From: Oscillospiraceae bacterium
GTDB taxonomy: Bacteria > Bacillota > Clostridia > Oscillospirales > Ruminococcaceae
Assembly: GCA_017505635.1 (NCBI GenBank)
Contig: JAFVOU010000024.1
Span: forward strand, 1 to 60,660
Direction: 5' to 3'
Length of the DNA: 60,660 nt
Positions 35,254-44,182 of the stretch are shown here, one piece after another. The number at the start of each line of letters is the position of its first letter. Position 1 is the first letter of the stretch. A program made the translations under genes and the position numbers. The notes below the pieces were generated by a model, which worked only from the letters and a program-made list of their open reading frames with translations, did not search any database and was not told where the DNA came from.

Positions 35254-37806
35254 TTATTCGATAATTTCTCTTATAGCCTTTTCAATTTCCTCAACTTCGG
35301 TTTTAAGGCCGCTTGCAGACATTCGCATTGCGCCATGACCAAGGATGATAACCTGTTCAAGACCGTCGCTTGTGGCAACACGCACACGGTAATTTTTTGC
35401 AATTTCGTGGGTTACCTTTTCAATATACATATCGGCAGTTTCTGCTTCTTTGGTGTAAACAATGGTAATATTGTGGTATCTTTCTATGCTGCCCACATTG
35501 CCTTTTACCTTGTATGCGTCAAAAACCACAATAACCTCACAGCGCTTAAAGCCCTGATAGTTGCACAGAATGTTGATAAGACATTCACGGGCGGCATTTA
35601 TATCTTCTTTTGCAATCTCTTTAAGGTCGTCCCATGCAAATATGATATTATATCCGTCCACAAGCAGAAAATCTTTTGTGTATTTTACGGTTTTGTTCTC
35701 GGATTTTTCCGATTTTTTTGCAGGGTCAAAGGCGGTATACTTGTCAATTTTTATCTTGCCGTAGGTCTGTTCAAAAATCTTTAAAAGCTCCTTGTCCTGC
35801 TCCAGTATACTGCGGTATTCCACTGCTTCACGATGTGTTATGGGTTGCCTGACAGATTCTTTCTGAGGTTTAAGAAAACTTTCAAGGTGCATCCAGTCTT
35901 TAACCTCGTTCCATTTTACAACCGTTGCACTTGCTTTTGGACAAAATACGCTGTCAGGAGTGTTTTCAAGGTCGCTTTCAGGGTTATAGCCCACAGCGGC
36001 AATAACTTCATCTGCGTTGTGGCAAGGCAAATAGCCTTTAAGCTGACAGTTTATCCTGCCTTTGCCGCGGGTAAAATTGATAATTTCAGACTTGTAATCA
36101 TTGATTTTCACAACCGGTGCTTCGCCTTTAAGCACTGCGTTTTCACCCACAGTTTCGGGCGGGTCAAAGGTGCCGCTCATCTTTTGCATATCAGCCATTA
36201 CACGGCCGATATTTTCCATAGGCACTGTAATGGTAAAATTGTACCAGGGTTCAAGCAGAACACTTTCTGCCTGCATAAGTCCCTGTCTTACTGCACGGTA
36301 GGTGCTTTGGCGGAAATCGCCGCCCTCAGTATGTTTTATATGCGCCTTGCCGCTTACAAGGGTGATTTTCATATCGGTAATCGGGCTGCCGGTCAACACG
36401 CCGATATGTGTTTTTTCGGCAAGGTGGGTGAGAACAAGTCGCTGCCAGTTTTTATCCAGCTTGTCCTCACTGCAAAGGGTGTCAAAAATAAGCCCTTGTC
36501 CGTTTTTCAGCGGCTCAAGCAGCAGATGAACTTCGGCATAATGGCGTAATGGTTCAAAGTGCCCGACACCTTCAACTGTGTTTCTGATTGTTTCTTTGTA
36601 AACCACATTGCCCTGACTGAATTCAATATCCATGCCAAAACGGTTTTTCACCACACTTTTAAGAACCTCAAGCTGAATTTCGCCCATAAGACTGATATGA
36701 ATTTCGTTAAGCTGTTCTTTCCAGGTAACATTAAGCTGTGGGTCTTCCTGCTCTAAAATGCGGAATTTTGCAAGGGCGGTAAAGGCATCAGTTTTTTCGT
36801 CAAGGATGACTTTGTAGGTAAATATTGGCTGCGTAAGGCTGTGTGCAAGGTTTGTTTCCACACCAATGCCCTGTCCGGAATAGGTGGCAGTAAGCCCGGT
36901 TACAGCACATACTGTGCCGCTTTCGGCAAGCTGTTCCGCAGTAAATTTTTCTCCTGTGTAAACCCTTATCTGATTTACCTTTTCGGTGACAGTTTCGCCG
37001 TCTGCCTTTACAAGCTTAAGGCTGTCCTTGGGTTTAAGGCTGCCGCCTGTAATCTTCATATATGTCAGTCTGTTGCCCTGGTCGTCATGGCCTATTTTAT
37101 ACACCTTTGCACCAAAATCGGCAGGGTAGGACGGCTGCTGTGTATACTTTTCGATAAGTTCAAGCAGTTCGGTAACACCTTCGTTTTTCAGTGCGCTGCC
37201 AAACAGACAAGGAAAAACCTTGCGCTGTGCAATAAGAGAGGATATATCTTCATCACTGACAACGCCTTCCATAAGAAATTTTTCCATAACTTCTTCGTCG
37301 GCAACAGAGATGTTTTCCAGGGTTTCGTCATCAAGAGTGGTAAAATTGACACACTGACCGCTCAGACCTATTTTAAGCTGACTTAAAACATCGTTTTTAT
37401 CAGCGCCGTTAAGGTCCATTTTGTTTACAAATATAAATGTTGGTATTTCGTATCTCTGCAGCAGGTTCCACAAAGTTTCGGTGTGGTTCTGTATGCCGTC
37501 TGTGCCGCTGATAACCAGTATTGCATAGTCAAGCACAGCAAGGGTGCGTTCCATCTCGCTGGAAAAATCCACGTGCCCCGGAGTATCAAGCAGAAACACA
37601 TTGGTGTTTTTATACACAAGCTTTGCCTGTTTGGAAAACACGGTGATACCGCGGTTTTTTTCTATTTCGTTTGTATCAAGTGCGGTGTCACCATGGTCAA
37701 CGCGACCAAGTTTCCGTATGCTTTTGCATTCAAAAAGCATACTTTCGGACAAAGTGGTTTTGCCGCTGTCAACATGGGCAAGAATGCCCAGAACTATGTT
37801 TTTCAT
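35254..37806 (-). CDS. TetM-like ribosomal GTPase fused to YacP/Rae1-like RNase
   Basis: An 850-residue fusion. Residues 1-640 are an EF-G/TetM-type GTPase: G1 ILAHVDSGKTTLSESML, RGITVFSKQ, DTPGHVDF, NKMD and the later EF-G domains. After a charged linker, residues about 712-850 form an NYN/PIN RNase domain of the YacP (Rae1) family: LLVDGYNIIFAWDDL, IVVFDAY, KEAETADMYIE and VATSDGLEQ, keeping the acidic residues. Rae1 of Bacillus subtilis cleaves mRNA on the ribosome. Start is the ATG at 37806; the site upstream is weak (GGAA). Automated tools may call this a tetracycline-resistance gene, which the sequence alone does not justify. Confidence 0.9.
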   Translation of the reverse strand: MKNIVLGILAHVDSGKTTLSESMLFECKSIRKLGRVDHGDTALDTNEIEKNRGITVFSKQAKLVYKNTNVFLLDTPGHVDFSSEMERTLAVLDYAILVISGTDGIQNHTETLWNLLQRYEIPTFIFVNKMDLNGADKNDVLSQLKIGLSGQCVNFTTLDDETLENISVADEEVMEKFLMEGVVSDEDISSLIAQRKVFPCLFGSALKNEGVTELLELIEKYTQQPSYPADFGAKVYKIGHDDQGNRLTYMKITGGSLKPKDSLKLVKADGETVTEKVNQIRVYTGEKFTAEQLAESGTVCAVTGLTATYSGQGIGVETNLAHSLTQPIFTYKVILDEKTDAFTALAKFRILEQEDPQLNVTWKEQLNEIHISLMGEIQLEVLKSVVKNRFGMDIEFSQGNVVYKETIRNTVEGVGHFEPLRHYAEVHLLLEPLKNGQGLIFDTLCSEDKLDKNWQRLVLTHLAEKTHIGVLTGSPITDMKITLVSGKAHIKHTEGGDFRQSTYRAVRQGLMQAESVLLEPWYNFTITVPMENIGRVMADMQKMSGTFDPPETVGENAVLKGEAPVVKINDYKSEIINFTRGKGRINCQLKGYLPCHNADEVIAAVGYNPESDLENTPDSVFCPKASATVVKWNEVKDWMHLESFLKPQKESVRQPITHREAVEYRSILEQDKELLKIFEQTYGKIKIDKYTAFDPAKKSEKSENKTVKYTKDFLLVDGYNIIFAWDDLKEIAKEDINAARECLINILCNYQGFKRCEVIVVFDAYKVKGNVGSIERYHNITIVYTKEAETADMYIEKVTHEIAKNYRVRVATSDGLEQVIILGHGAMRMSASGLKTEVEEIEKAIREIIE

Positions 37807-37921
37807 ATATAAATTCCATTCGTAAGTATATTTTGGATTCTTTAAATATATTACTATATTAATCTTTAAATAGCAACAATTCAAAAAAACGAAAAAAAGA
37901 TTGCGCACAATTAAATTTGTG

Positions 37922-37950
37922 TTGACTGTTTTGCCTGTATAGTGTATTAT
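37922..37950 (+). promoter_or_regulatory. strong promoter of a short terminated transcript
   Basis: TTGACT (37922-37927), 17-base spacer, TATTAT (37945-37950). Only about 80 bases further on an intrinsic terminator ends the transcript. Confidence 0.65.
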
Positions 37951-37956
37951 TATATA

Positions 37957-38034
37957 TAGAAATAGTCCGTTAATGACATTAAGTTACATTCCTGAAAAGT
38001 GTGTCGCATTCTTCCTGGCGACACACTTTTGCTT
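37957..38034 (+). ncRNA. candidate small RNA of about 78 nt
   Basis: Bounded by the promoter at 37922-37950 and a 13-bp terminator stem (37995-38007 with 38018-38030). No open frame with a ribosome-binding site fits inside. A second promoter (38055-38083) serves folT separately, so this is more than a folT leader. It could still be an attenuated leader if some transcripts read through. Confidence 0.45.
37995..38034 (+). terminator. intrinsic terminator upstream of folT
   Basis: Perfect 13-bp stem (37995-38007 with 38018-38030), ten-base loop, ending in T-rich sequence. Confidence 0.88.
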
Positions 38035-38054
38035 TGTCATAAAACAAACGATAA

Positions 38055-38083
38055 TTGACTTTTACAGCGTTTCAAGGTATTAT
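38055..38083 (+). promoter_or_regulatory. promoter of folT-hisS
   Basis: TTGACT (38055-38060), 17-base spacer, TATTAT (38078-38083), 39 bases before folT. Confidence 0.65.
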
Positions 38084-38121
38084 AATTAAATACGCAATAC
38101 TTTAAAAAGGAGGAATTATAC

Positions 38122-38643
38122 ATGGCTGGTAAAAACAGTTTTGATGTTACCAAAGTCACCCGAATCGGCCTGCTGATTGCCGTTGAAATTGTGCTTTCAA
38201 GGTTTTTGTCAATATCCACACCAATTACAAAAATCGGCTTTGCATTTATTCCGCTTTCAATGATAGGTATGATGTACGGCCCGCTTTATGGCGGAATAGC
38301 AGGCGCTTTGTGCGATTTTATCGGGGCAATTTTATTTCCAATCGGGGCATATTTCCCGGGCTACACACTCACTGCTGCTCTTTCGGGGGCAACATACGGC
38401 TTTTTCCTGCAGAACGGAGGCGCAAAAAGTCTGGCAAAGGTTACAGCGGCATCGCTTATCATCAATCTTGTGTATCATCTTGGCATCAACACCTACTGGA
38501 CAACCCTTTTTACAGGCAAAGGCTATCTGGCACTGCTGCCGACAAGGGTGTTCAGCAATGTAGTGCTGCTGCCAATGGAAATTATTGTAATTATGCTCGC
38601 ATACAGATTTCTGGTTGAAAGAATTGAAAAAGCTGCGAAATGA
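38122..38643 (+). CDS. folT: folate ECF transporter S component FolT
   Basis: Substrate-binding membrane subunit for folate, 173 residues with six helices. The FolT hallmarks are LIAVEIVLSRFLSISTP near residue 20, FAFIPLSMIGMMYGPLYGGIAGALCDFIGA and FFPGYTLTAALSGATYG-type segments (here YFPGYTLTAALSG). It must work with an ECF module such as EcfA1-EcfA2-EcfT encoded at 18281-20807. AAAGGAGG precedes the ATG. hisS begins 20 bases after its stop and is probably in the same transcript. Confidence 0.92.
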   Translation: MAGKNSFDVTKVTRIGLLIAVEIVLSRFLSISTPITKIGFAFIPLSMIGMMYGPLYGGIAGALCDFIGAILFPIGAYFPGYTLTAALSGATYGFFLQNGGAKSLAKVTAASLIINLVYHLGINTYWTTLFTGKGYLALLPTRVFSNVVLLPMEIIVIMLAYRFLVERIEKAAK

Positions 38644-38663
38644 CATAAGAAAGGCAAAGACAA

Positions 38664-39902
38664 ATGAAAATAAGCAACGTAAAAGGCACAGTTGACTATC
38701 TTCCTCAGGAAGTTGCAATCCGCGACTATCTCCAGAGCGAAATTCTCAAAGTGTATACATCAAACGGTTTCACACGCATTACAACACCTATTATCGAAGA
38801 TATCGAAAATCTCGATAAATCCGAAGGCGGCGAAAACCTTAACCTTATATTTAAAATTCTCAAACGCGGTGATAAGCTGCAGAAAGCTTTTGATGGTGAA
38901 CTTACAGAAAACAATCTTGCAGATATGGGTTTGCGTTATGACCTTACTCTGCCGCTTACAAGATATTTTGCAAACAACCGTTCAAAACTGCCATATCCTG
39001 CAAAAATTATTCAGATGGACCGTGTTTACCGTGCTGAACGCCCACAGAAAGGCCGTCTGCGCGAATTTATGCAGTGTGACGTTGATATCATCGGTTCCGA
39101 TTCTATCTACAGCGAAATCGAACTTATCAACACAGTAACCGAAGCGCTGCTTGCAATCACACTTAAAAACTTTACAGTGCGTGTAAACAACCGCCGCATC
39201 CTCAACGACCTTTTGCTTTCTATGGGCTTTGAAGAAAAAGACCTTATGAGTGTCTGCATCACCTTTGACAAGATGGACAAAATCGGTGCAGAAGGCGTGA
39301 AAAAGGAACTTGGCGAAAAAGAATTCTCCGCAGATGCAGTTGCAAAATTTGTTGATTTCTTAAAACAGGGCGATTTCACACTTGGCTATGTAAAAGAACT
39401 GATGCCCGAAAGTGCAGCAGTTGCCGATGTGGAAAAAATTATCACAACAGCAAACTCTGTTTCCGACGGAAAATATGATGTTGTATTTGACCTTTCTCTT
39501 GTTCGCGGTCAGGGCTACTATACAGGTACAGTTTTTGAAGTGGTTTCCAACGAGTTCAAGGGTGCAATTGCAGGCGGCGGCAGATACGACAATCTTATCG
39601 GCAAATTCCTTGGTGAGAGCATTCCTGCAGTTGGTTTCTCCATCGGTTTCGAAAGAATTTTTGCTATTTTAAGCGAGCAGAAATTTACACCGCCAACAGC
39701 AAAAAGAAAACTTGCAGTTATCTTTGAAGAAAACAACTATGCTGAATGTGTTGCAAAAGCAAAAGAACTGCGTGCTGAATTTGATGTTGGCATGTACGAA
39801 AGACCAAAGAAACTTGGCAAACTCCTTGGACGTCTGGAAAACGAAGGCTACTGGGGTGCGCTTATCAATCCTGCAGAAGAAATAAAAGTTTTTGAAAAAT
39901 AG
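38664..39902 (+). CDS. hisS: histidyl-tRNA synthetase
   Basis: Class II synthetase for tRNA-His, 412 residues. Motif 2 region FRAERPQ-type (YRAERPQKGRLREFMQCDVDIIG), the histidine-specific RYDLTLPLTRY and GRYDNLIGKF segments and motif 3 AVGFSIGFERI are present; the C-terminal anticodon-binding domain follows. The 5' region has no T-box leader; expression probably comes from the folT promoter. Confidence 0.95.
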   Translation: MKISNVKGTVDYLPQEVAIRDYLQSEILKVYTSNGFTRITTPIIEDIENLDKSEGGENLNLIFKILKRGDKLQKAFDGELTENNLADMGLRYDLTLPLTRYFANNRSKLPYPAKIIQMDRVYRAERPQKGRLREFMQCDVDIIGSDSIYSEIELINTVTEALLAITLKNFTVRVNNRRILNDLLLSMGFEEKDLMSVCITFDKMDKIGAEGVKKELGEKEFSADAVAKFVDFLKQGDFTLGYVKELMPESAAVADVEKIITTANSVSDGKYDVVFDLSLVRGQGYYTGTVFEVVSNEFKGAIAGGGRYDNLIGKFLGESIPAVGFSIGFERIFAILSEQKFTPPTAKRKLAVIFEENNYAECVAKAKELRAEFDVGMYERPKKLGKLLGRLENEGYWGALINPAEEIKVFEK

Positions 39903-39912
39903 CAGTTATTAT

Positions 39913-39950
39913 AAAGGTACAGAATTGTTTGTTCTGTACCTTTTGTTTTT
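39913..39950 (+). terminator. terminator after hisS
   Basis: Twelve-bp stem (39913-39924 with 39932-39943) followed by a T-rich run. Confidence 0.9.
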
Positions 39951-39963
39951 GCTGAAGTTTGCC

Positions 39964-39993
39964 TTGGACAACTGCATATATATAGTGTATACT
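39964..39993 (+). promoter_or_regulatory. promoter of the LUD-family gene
   Basis: TTGGAC (39964-39969), 18-base spacer, TATACT (39988-39993), 34 bases before the start codon. Confidence 0.5.
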
Positions 39994-40027
39994 ATGTGAA
40001 TAATGGAATTTTATGGAGGATTGTACT

Positions 40028-40639
40028 ATGGATGCTCTTATTCAAAAAACAATTGACGCTTTAAAGGCAAGACAGTTTGGTGCCTATTATGCCGAAACCT
40101 CTGCCGAAGCTCTGGAACTTTTAAAAAGTTTTATCACAGAAGACGAAAGGGTGGACCGTGGCGGTTCAATGACCATAGAACAGATTGGCGCACTTGATTA
40201 TATAAAAGAAAACTGCGGTTATATCGATGCCTACACAGTTACAGACCCTCAGGAACGTGCAAAGCTTATGGCTGCACGCTGCAGCTGTGACACATTTCTC
40301 TGCTCTGCAAATGCTATAATTTCCGACGGTCGCCTTTACAACGAGGACGGTGCCTGCAGCCGTGTGGCACCAATGGTTTTTGGCCCTAAACAGGTTATTG
40401 TTGTTGCCGGCAAAAACAAAATTGTAAACACAGAAGCCGAAGCAAAAAAACGTATGATGACAATTGCGGCACCGCTCAATGCAAAACGTCTCAACACAGG
40501 CACACCTTGCACAGTTGACGGCGTATGTCACAACTGCAGTCATCCTAACCGCATCTGCTGTTCCACTGTAATCACAAATTTCTGCCGTGTTAAAGAACGC
40601 ATCAAGGTTATCATCGTAAACGAAGACCTTGGTCTGTAA
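40028..40639 (+). CDS. LUD-domain (lactate utilization, DUF162) protein
   Basis: A 203-residue protein of the LUD/DUF162 family, related to LutC/LutB and annotated in Clostridia as lactate utilization protein. RVDRGGSMTIEQIGALDYI and ANAIISDGRLYNEDGACSRVAPMVFGPKQVIVVAGKNKIV are characteristic. A Cys cluster near the C-terminus (CTVDGVCHNCSHPNRICC) may bind metal. No LutA or ferredoxin partner is next to it, so the role is open. GGAGG at 40015-40019 fixes the ATG at 40028. Confidence 0.88.
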   Translation: MDALIQKTIDALKARQFGAYYAETSAEALELLKSFITEDERVDRGGSMTIEQIGALDYIKENCGYIDAYTVTDPQERAKLMAARCSCDTFLCSANAIISDGRLYNEDGACSRVAPMVFGPKQVIVVAGKNKIVNTEAEAKKRMMTIAAPLNAKRLNTGTPCTVDGVCHNCSHPNRICCSTVITNFCRVKERIKVIIVNEDLGL

Positions 40640-40687
40640 TTTCAAAAGAATAAAACCGCATATTATGCGGTAAAAGGGAGAAATATT

Positions 40688-41854
40688 TTGGTTAAATTAC
40701 TTGCAAAATTTTATATAAAAGAAAATGACGATGCAAAGCAGCAACGGCAGAAGTACGGTCTGCTTTGCGGTGCACTTGGTATTGCGCTCAACCTGCTTTT
40801 GTTTGCGGGCAAATTCTTTGCAGGCACAATCAGCAAATCCGTTGCAATCACAGCCGATGCATTCAACAACCTGTCCGATGCAGGTTCATCTGTAATTACA
40901 CTTATCGGTTTTAAACTTGCAGGGCAGAAACCGGACGCAGAACACCCATTCGGTCACGGCAGAATGGAATATCTGTCCGGGCTTGCGGTTTCGGTTGCCA
41001 TTCTGTTTATGGGTTTTGAACTTGCAAAATCTTCTGTATCTAAAATCATACACCCGGAAGCAGTGCAGTTCAGCCTGCTTTCCTGTGCTATCCTTGCAGT
41101 TTCGGTTGCAGTAAAACTTTATATGAGTTTTTACAACCGCCAGATAGGCAACAAAATCGATTCTGCTGCTATGCGTGCAACAGCTTCCGACAGTTTCAGC
41201 GACAGCATTGCCACAGGGGTTGTACTTGTTGCATCTGTGGTAGGTCATTATTCGGGCGTTATGATTGACGGCTGGTGTGGTCTGCTTGTATCTTTCTTTA
41301 TCTTCAAGGCTGGCTGGGAAGCAGCAAAAGAAACAATTTCACCACTGCTGGGTCAGAAGCCAAGCGAAGAATTTGTAAACGAAATTTACACACTGGCAAT
41401 GTCTTATCCCGAAGTGCTTGGTATCCACGACCTTGTTGTTCACGACTACGGTCCAAGCAGGGTTATGGTTACACTCCATGCTGAAGTAAGTGCCGATGCG
41501 GATATTCTTTACACTCACGATGTGATTGACAATCTTGAACTGGAGATTAAAGACACTCTTGGCTGTGAAACCTGCATTCATATGGACCCTATTGCCCAGA
41601 ATGATGAAAAAATCAACGACTTAAAAGCAAAAACAGTTGCTCATCTTGCAAACTGCCTTGGCAACGACATATCCATTCACGATTTCAGAATGGTGGAAGG
41701 CCACACCCACACAAATCTTGTGTTTGACGTTGTTGTGTCATATGATATTAAAATGACCGACCTGCAGGTGCAGGAAATAGTTAAAGACTGCATAAAAACA
41801 ATGGACGACGGCCGCTACCGTGCTGTTGTAACGGTAGACCATCAGTTTGTATAG
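40688..41854 (+). CDS. cation diffusion facilitator family transporter
   Basis: Metal/proton antiporter, 388 residues. The transmembrane part has the two metal-site motifs TADAFNNLSDAGSS (second helix region) and HPFGHGRMEY, and the fifth helix motif ATASDSFSDSIAT. The C-terminus is longer than usual, with a second metallochaperone-like unit after residue 290. The metal is not predictable (Zn, Fe or Mn). The start is a TTG at 40688 preceded by GGGAG. Confidence 0.9.
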   Translation: MVKLLAKFYIKENDDAKQQRQKYGLLCGALGIALNLLLFAGKFFAGTISKSVAITADAFNNLSDAGSSVITLIGFKLAGQKPDAEHPFGHGRMEYLSGLAVSVAILFMGFELAKSSVSKIIHPEAVQFSLLSCAILAVSVAVKLYMSFYNRQIGNKIDSAAMRATASDSFSDSIATGVVLVASVVGHYSGVMIDGWCGLLVSFFIFKAGWEAAKETISPLLGQKPSEEFVNEIYTLAMSYPEVLGIHDLVVHDYGPSRVMVTLHAEVSADADILYTHDVIDNLELEIKDTLGCETCIHMDPIAQNDEKINDLKAKTVAHLANCLGNDISIHDFRMVEGHTHTNLVFDVVVSYDIKMTDLQVQEIVKDCIKTMDDGRYRAVVTVDHQFV

Positions 41855-41874
41855 TTTTGACGTATGATAAAATA

Positions 41875-41908
41875 AAAAGGAGAACAATCGGCAGATTGTT
41901 CTCCTTTT
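41875..41908. terminator. bidirectional terminator between the cation transporter and GNAT genes
   Basis: Perfect 15-bp stem (41875-41889 with 41894-41908) with a four-base loop and A/T runs on both sides. Confidence 0.93.
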
Positions 41909-41928
41909 ATGTTTAAAAACAATTAATT

Positions 41929-42333
41929 TTATCGGAATACTTTTGTCCAGCGCTGCATAAACAGCTTGTCGTTTTTTTCAAAACCAAATTTTTCATAAAA
42001 GCCGTGAGCATCCTTTGTGCCAAGAATACCGCGCAGGTCTGCAAACTGAGGGTCGTTTACAATAGCTTCCATCATAAGGCTGCCAACACCGCTTTTGCGC
42101 AGATGTTCTTCCACAATAACGTCGCAAAGGTAAAATGTGGTTGCATAGTCGGTGATAATACGGCAGCCTGCAATCTGTCTGTCACCGTCAAAAACACCAT
42201 AACAGCAACTGTTTCTCATGGATTTTTCAATGGTTTCGTCGCTGCGGTCATCTGCCCAGTAGGTTGCCTGTAAAGCTTTTGTATACCACTGCACGTCCAT
42301 ATTTTCAAAACCGCTTTTTACTGTATAACTCAT
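41929..42333 (-). CDS. GNAT family N-acetyltransferase
   Basis: A 134-residue acetyltransferase with the typical core: CRIITDYATTFYLCDVIVEEHLRKSGVGSLMMEAIV contains the acetyl-CoA pyrophosphate loop (RKSGVG), and FYEKFGFEKND is the usual C-terminal GNAT signature. The substrate is unknown. It is a single gene, convergent with the cation transporter. Confidence 0.88.
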   Translation of the reverse strand: MSYTVKSGFENMDVQWYTKALQATYWADDRSDETIEKSMRNSCCYGVFDGDRQIAGCRIITDYATTFYLCDVIVEEHLRKSGVGSLMMEAIVNDPQFADLRGILGTKDAHGFYEKFGFEKNDKLFMQRWTKVFR

Positions 42334-42426
42334 AACAAATACCCCTCTTGGTTTTATAGAATACCGCTTTGTTTAAGTATACCAAAACAGCGGCTTATTT
42401 GCAAACAAAGTATAAAAATAAAAAAT

Positions 42427-42445
42427 CCCAGTCATAAAGACTGGG
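42427..42445 (-). terminator. terminator of the CAT-anticodon tRNA
   Basis: Seven-bp stem (42427-42433 with 42439-42445) followed on the minus strand by a T-rich run. Confidence 0.8.
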
Positions 42446-42452
42446 GTTTTCT

Positions 42453-42529
42453 TGGTGGACCTTCACAGACTCGAACTGTGGACCGTCCGGTTATGAGCCG
42501 GATGCTCTAACCAACTGAGCTAAAGGTCC
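42453..42529 (-). tRNA. tRNA with CAT anticodon, probably tRNA-Ile2 (lysidine type)
   Basis: Complete minus-strand cloverleaf: acceptor ggacctt/aaggtcc, D-arm agctcagttggttagagc, anticodon stem tccgg/ccgga around ctcataa (anticodon CAT), T-arm cacag-ttcgagt-ctgtg and encoded CCA (42453-42455). The body, with GGACCTT acceptor, resembles the Bacillus subtilis tRNA-Ile(CAU) rather than the elongator or initiator tRNA-Met, so the C34 is probably changed to lysidine by TilS. Elongator Met is the alternative. Confidence 0.93.
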
Positions 42530-42630
42530 TAAACAATGCTATAATATTATATAGCACTTATCTGTAAATGTCAATTGTTTTTTTGTCGGATATTGACAGA
42601 AAACCAGCTGTTACTATAAATTTATCAAAA

Positions 42631-43530
42631 TTATATCTTGTTGTTTTTACCTGTCAGTATCTTTACACTGCTGGCATATTCGCTGAGTGTCATTCCCGTC
42701 ATGCTTTTGAACTGGCGGGAAAAATAATGTATGGAGTTATATCCCAGACTGAGGGATATGTCGGTAAAATTGCCGCTGCTTTCTCTTATCATACGTTTGG
42801 CGGCATTTATTTTCAGGCGGTTAAAATAATCTATGGCACCGCCGCCGGTTTTTTCTCTGAACAGCTTCTGCAGATAACTGCGGCTTACAAGGTTGTCGCG
42901 GCATATTTCGCTGAGCATAAGCTGTTTGTCCAGATTGTCTTCCATATACTTTACAATCTTGTCAAAGATTTCGTTCTGGCTGTTTTCTTTTATAAGCGAA
43001 ACAGGTGCTGCGGACTGCTTTGCATTGCTGTTGCGTATTATGGAAAGCAGCAGCCATTCCAGACTTATCTTGATAAACTGTTCGCAGCCGAAATCAGCAT
43101 TTTCGTTGCGCTCCAGACGTATTGTCCAAGGGTCATCCAGCGGGGTTGAAAATGCCATCTCGCTTTCTGCAATAATAGTTGCCATAAGTCTGCGCTCTTT
43201 GTCACCGATATTTGCAATCATGTTTTCAAAAAAACTCATTGCTTCGCTGCTGCAGTTAAAGGATACGATAAGAATGTTGGGGGCACTTTTGCCGTCTGCC
43301 ATAAGGGTGTGAAATTCGTTTGGTTTGTGAAACAGTATCTGTCCCTTGGTAAGATGAACAAGTTCGCCTTCGCGCACGGCATCAACTTCACCTTTGTCTA
43401 CATATACAAACTCCCAGAAAGGGTGACTTTCACCTTCATAAACATAGTTTTTTGAAAATTCAAAATAGTGCACGGTATATATATGGTCTATTGTAAAATC
43501 CTGTTTTAAAACTGTGGGCACAAAATTCAC
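42631..43530 (-). CDS. AraC family transcriptional regulator
   Basis: A 299-residue regulator. The N-terminal cupin-like sensor (HPFWEFVYVDKGEVDAVREGELVHLTKGQILFHKPNEFHTL) is followed by a C-terminal double helix-turn-helix (LMLSEICRDNLVSRSYLQKLFREKTG ... SLGYNSIHYFSRQFKSMTGMTLSEYA). Such proteins often respond to sugars or host compounds, but no target gene is adjacent. I use the GTG at 43530, about ten bases after AAGGGGG on the minus strand; upstream in-frame codons have no ribosome-binding site. Confidence 0.88.
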   Translation of the reverse strand: MNFVPTVLKQDFTIDHIYTVHYFEFSKNYVYEGESHPFWEFVYVDKGEVDAVREGELVHLTKGQILFHKPNEFHTLMADGKSAPNILIVSFNCSSEAMSFFENMIANIGDKERRLMATIIAESEMAFSTPLDDPWTIRLERNENADFGCEQFIKISLEWLLLSIIRNSNAKQSAAPVSLIKENSQNEIFDKIVKYMEDNLDKQLMLSEICRDNLVSRSYLQKLFREKTGGGAIDYFNRLKINAAKRMIRESSGNFTDISLSLGYNSIHYFSRQFKSMTGMTLSEYASSVKILTGKNNKI

Positions 43531-43736
43531 AAAACACACCCCCTTTTTTATTTTTATTATATAAAAAAAAGGACGATAGTGCAAATGAAAAACGAAAATG
43601 CAAATGTGTATTTTGAAATTTTGTATATATGCAATTAAATTGTATGAACTTTTAAACAGTTTGCACAAAAATACTGCGGTACAAAACCAACAAAAAACAA
43701 AAGACAGGTAAATTCCTGCCTTTTTGTGTAAAAATA

Positions 43737-44180
43737 TTATTTTCTCAGTCGGTCACCCTGATTAATTGCAAATGCAATTTTAATCATAACATAAAGTATA
43801 AGCACCACTATAACGGCAATAGGGTACATCGTAAAACCCAGTATCAGATACAGTCCTGCATCGCTGCCAAGGGAGAAGAAAATAAGCACAAAAGCTGTCA
43901 GAAGTCCCATGCCGGCATGCAGCATACCCAGCCAGAAAGCCGCATTCTTGTTTGGTCGGCGCACCATATAAAGGCGTGTAACCCAATAGTAAACACCGAA
44001 AAATGCAAAGAACACAGCGGTTACAAGCACTCTGCGCACAAGGTCATTGAAAATTCCCATCTGACACATTGCAGTAAACTGACCATAGATAAAAAAGCTG
44101 GTATACCATGCCAGAAATGAGCCGATTACATATAATATATCAATTGAAATGTCTTTAAAAAGCTGTTTTTTGTTGTCCAT
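43737..44180 (-). CDS. four-helix membrane protein next to the DtxR regulator
   Basis: Unrecognised 147-residue protein with four predicted membrane helices and short polar ends. It starts at an ATG (44180) two bases after the DtxR-family stop codon, so the two are co-translated; AGGAC lies about eight bases upstream. A part in metal transport or sensing is suggested by that position only. Confidence 0.7.
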   Translation of the reverse strand: MDNKKQLFKDISIDILYVIGSFLAWYTSFFIYGQFTAMCQMGIFNDLVRRVLVTAVFFAFFGVYYWVTRLYMVRRPNKNAAFWLGMLHAGMGLLTAFVLIFFSLGSDAGLYLILGFTMYPIAVIVVLILYVMIKIAFAINQGDRLRK

Positions 44181-44182
44181 AA

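Noticed and set aside
35254..37806. Calling this a tetracycline-resistance determinant (tetM/tetW/tetO)
   Set aside because: The GTPase part is TetM-like, but the C-terminal RNase domain and chromosomal setting fit a housekeeping fusion; resistance cannot be inferred from sequence alone.
37957..38121. THF riboswitch upstream of folT
   Set aside because: Neither conserved half of the THF aptamer is visible and the hairpin is a plain terminator.
38055..38664. T-box leader for hisS
   Set aside because: No T-box sequence or specifier hairpin; hisS begins 20 bases after folT.
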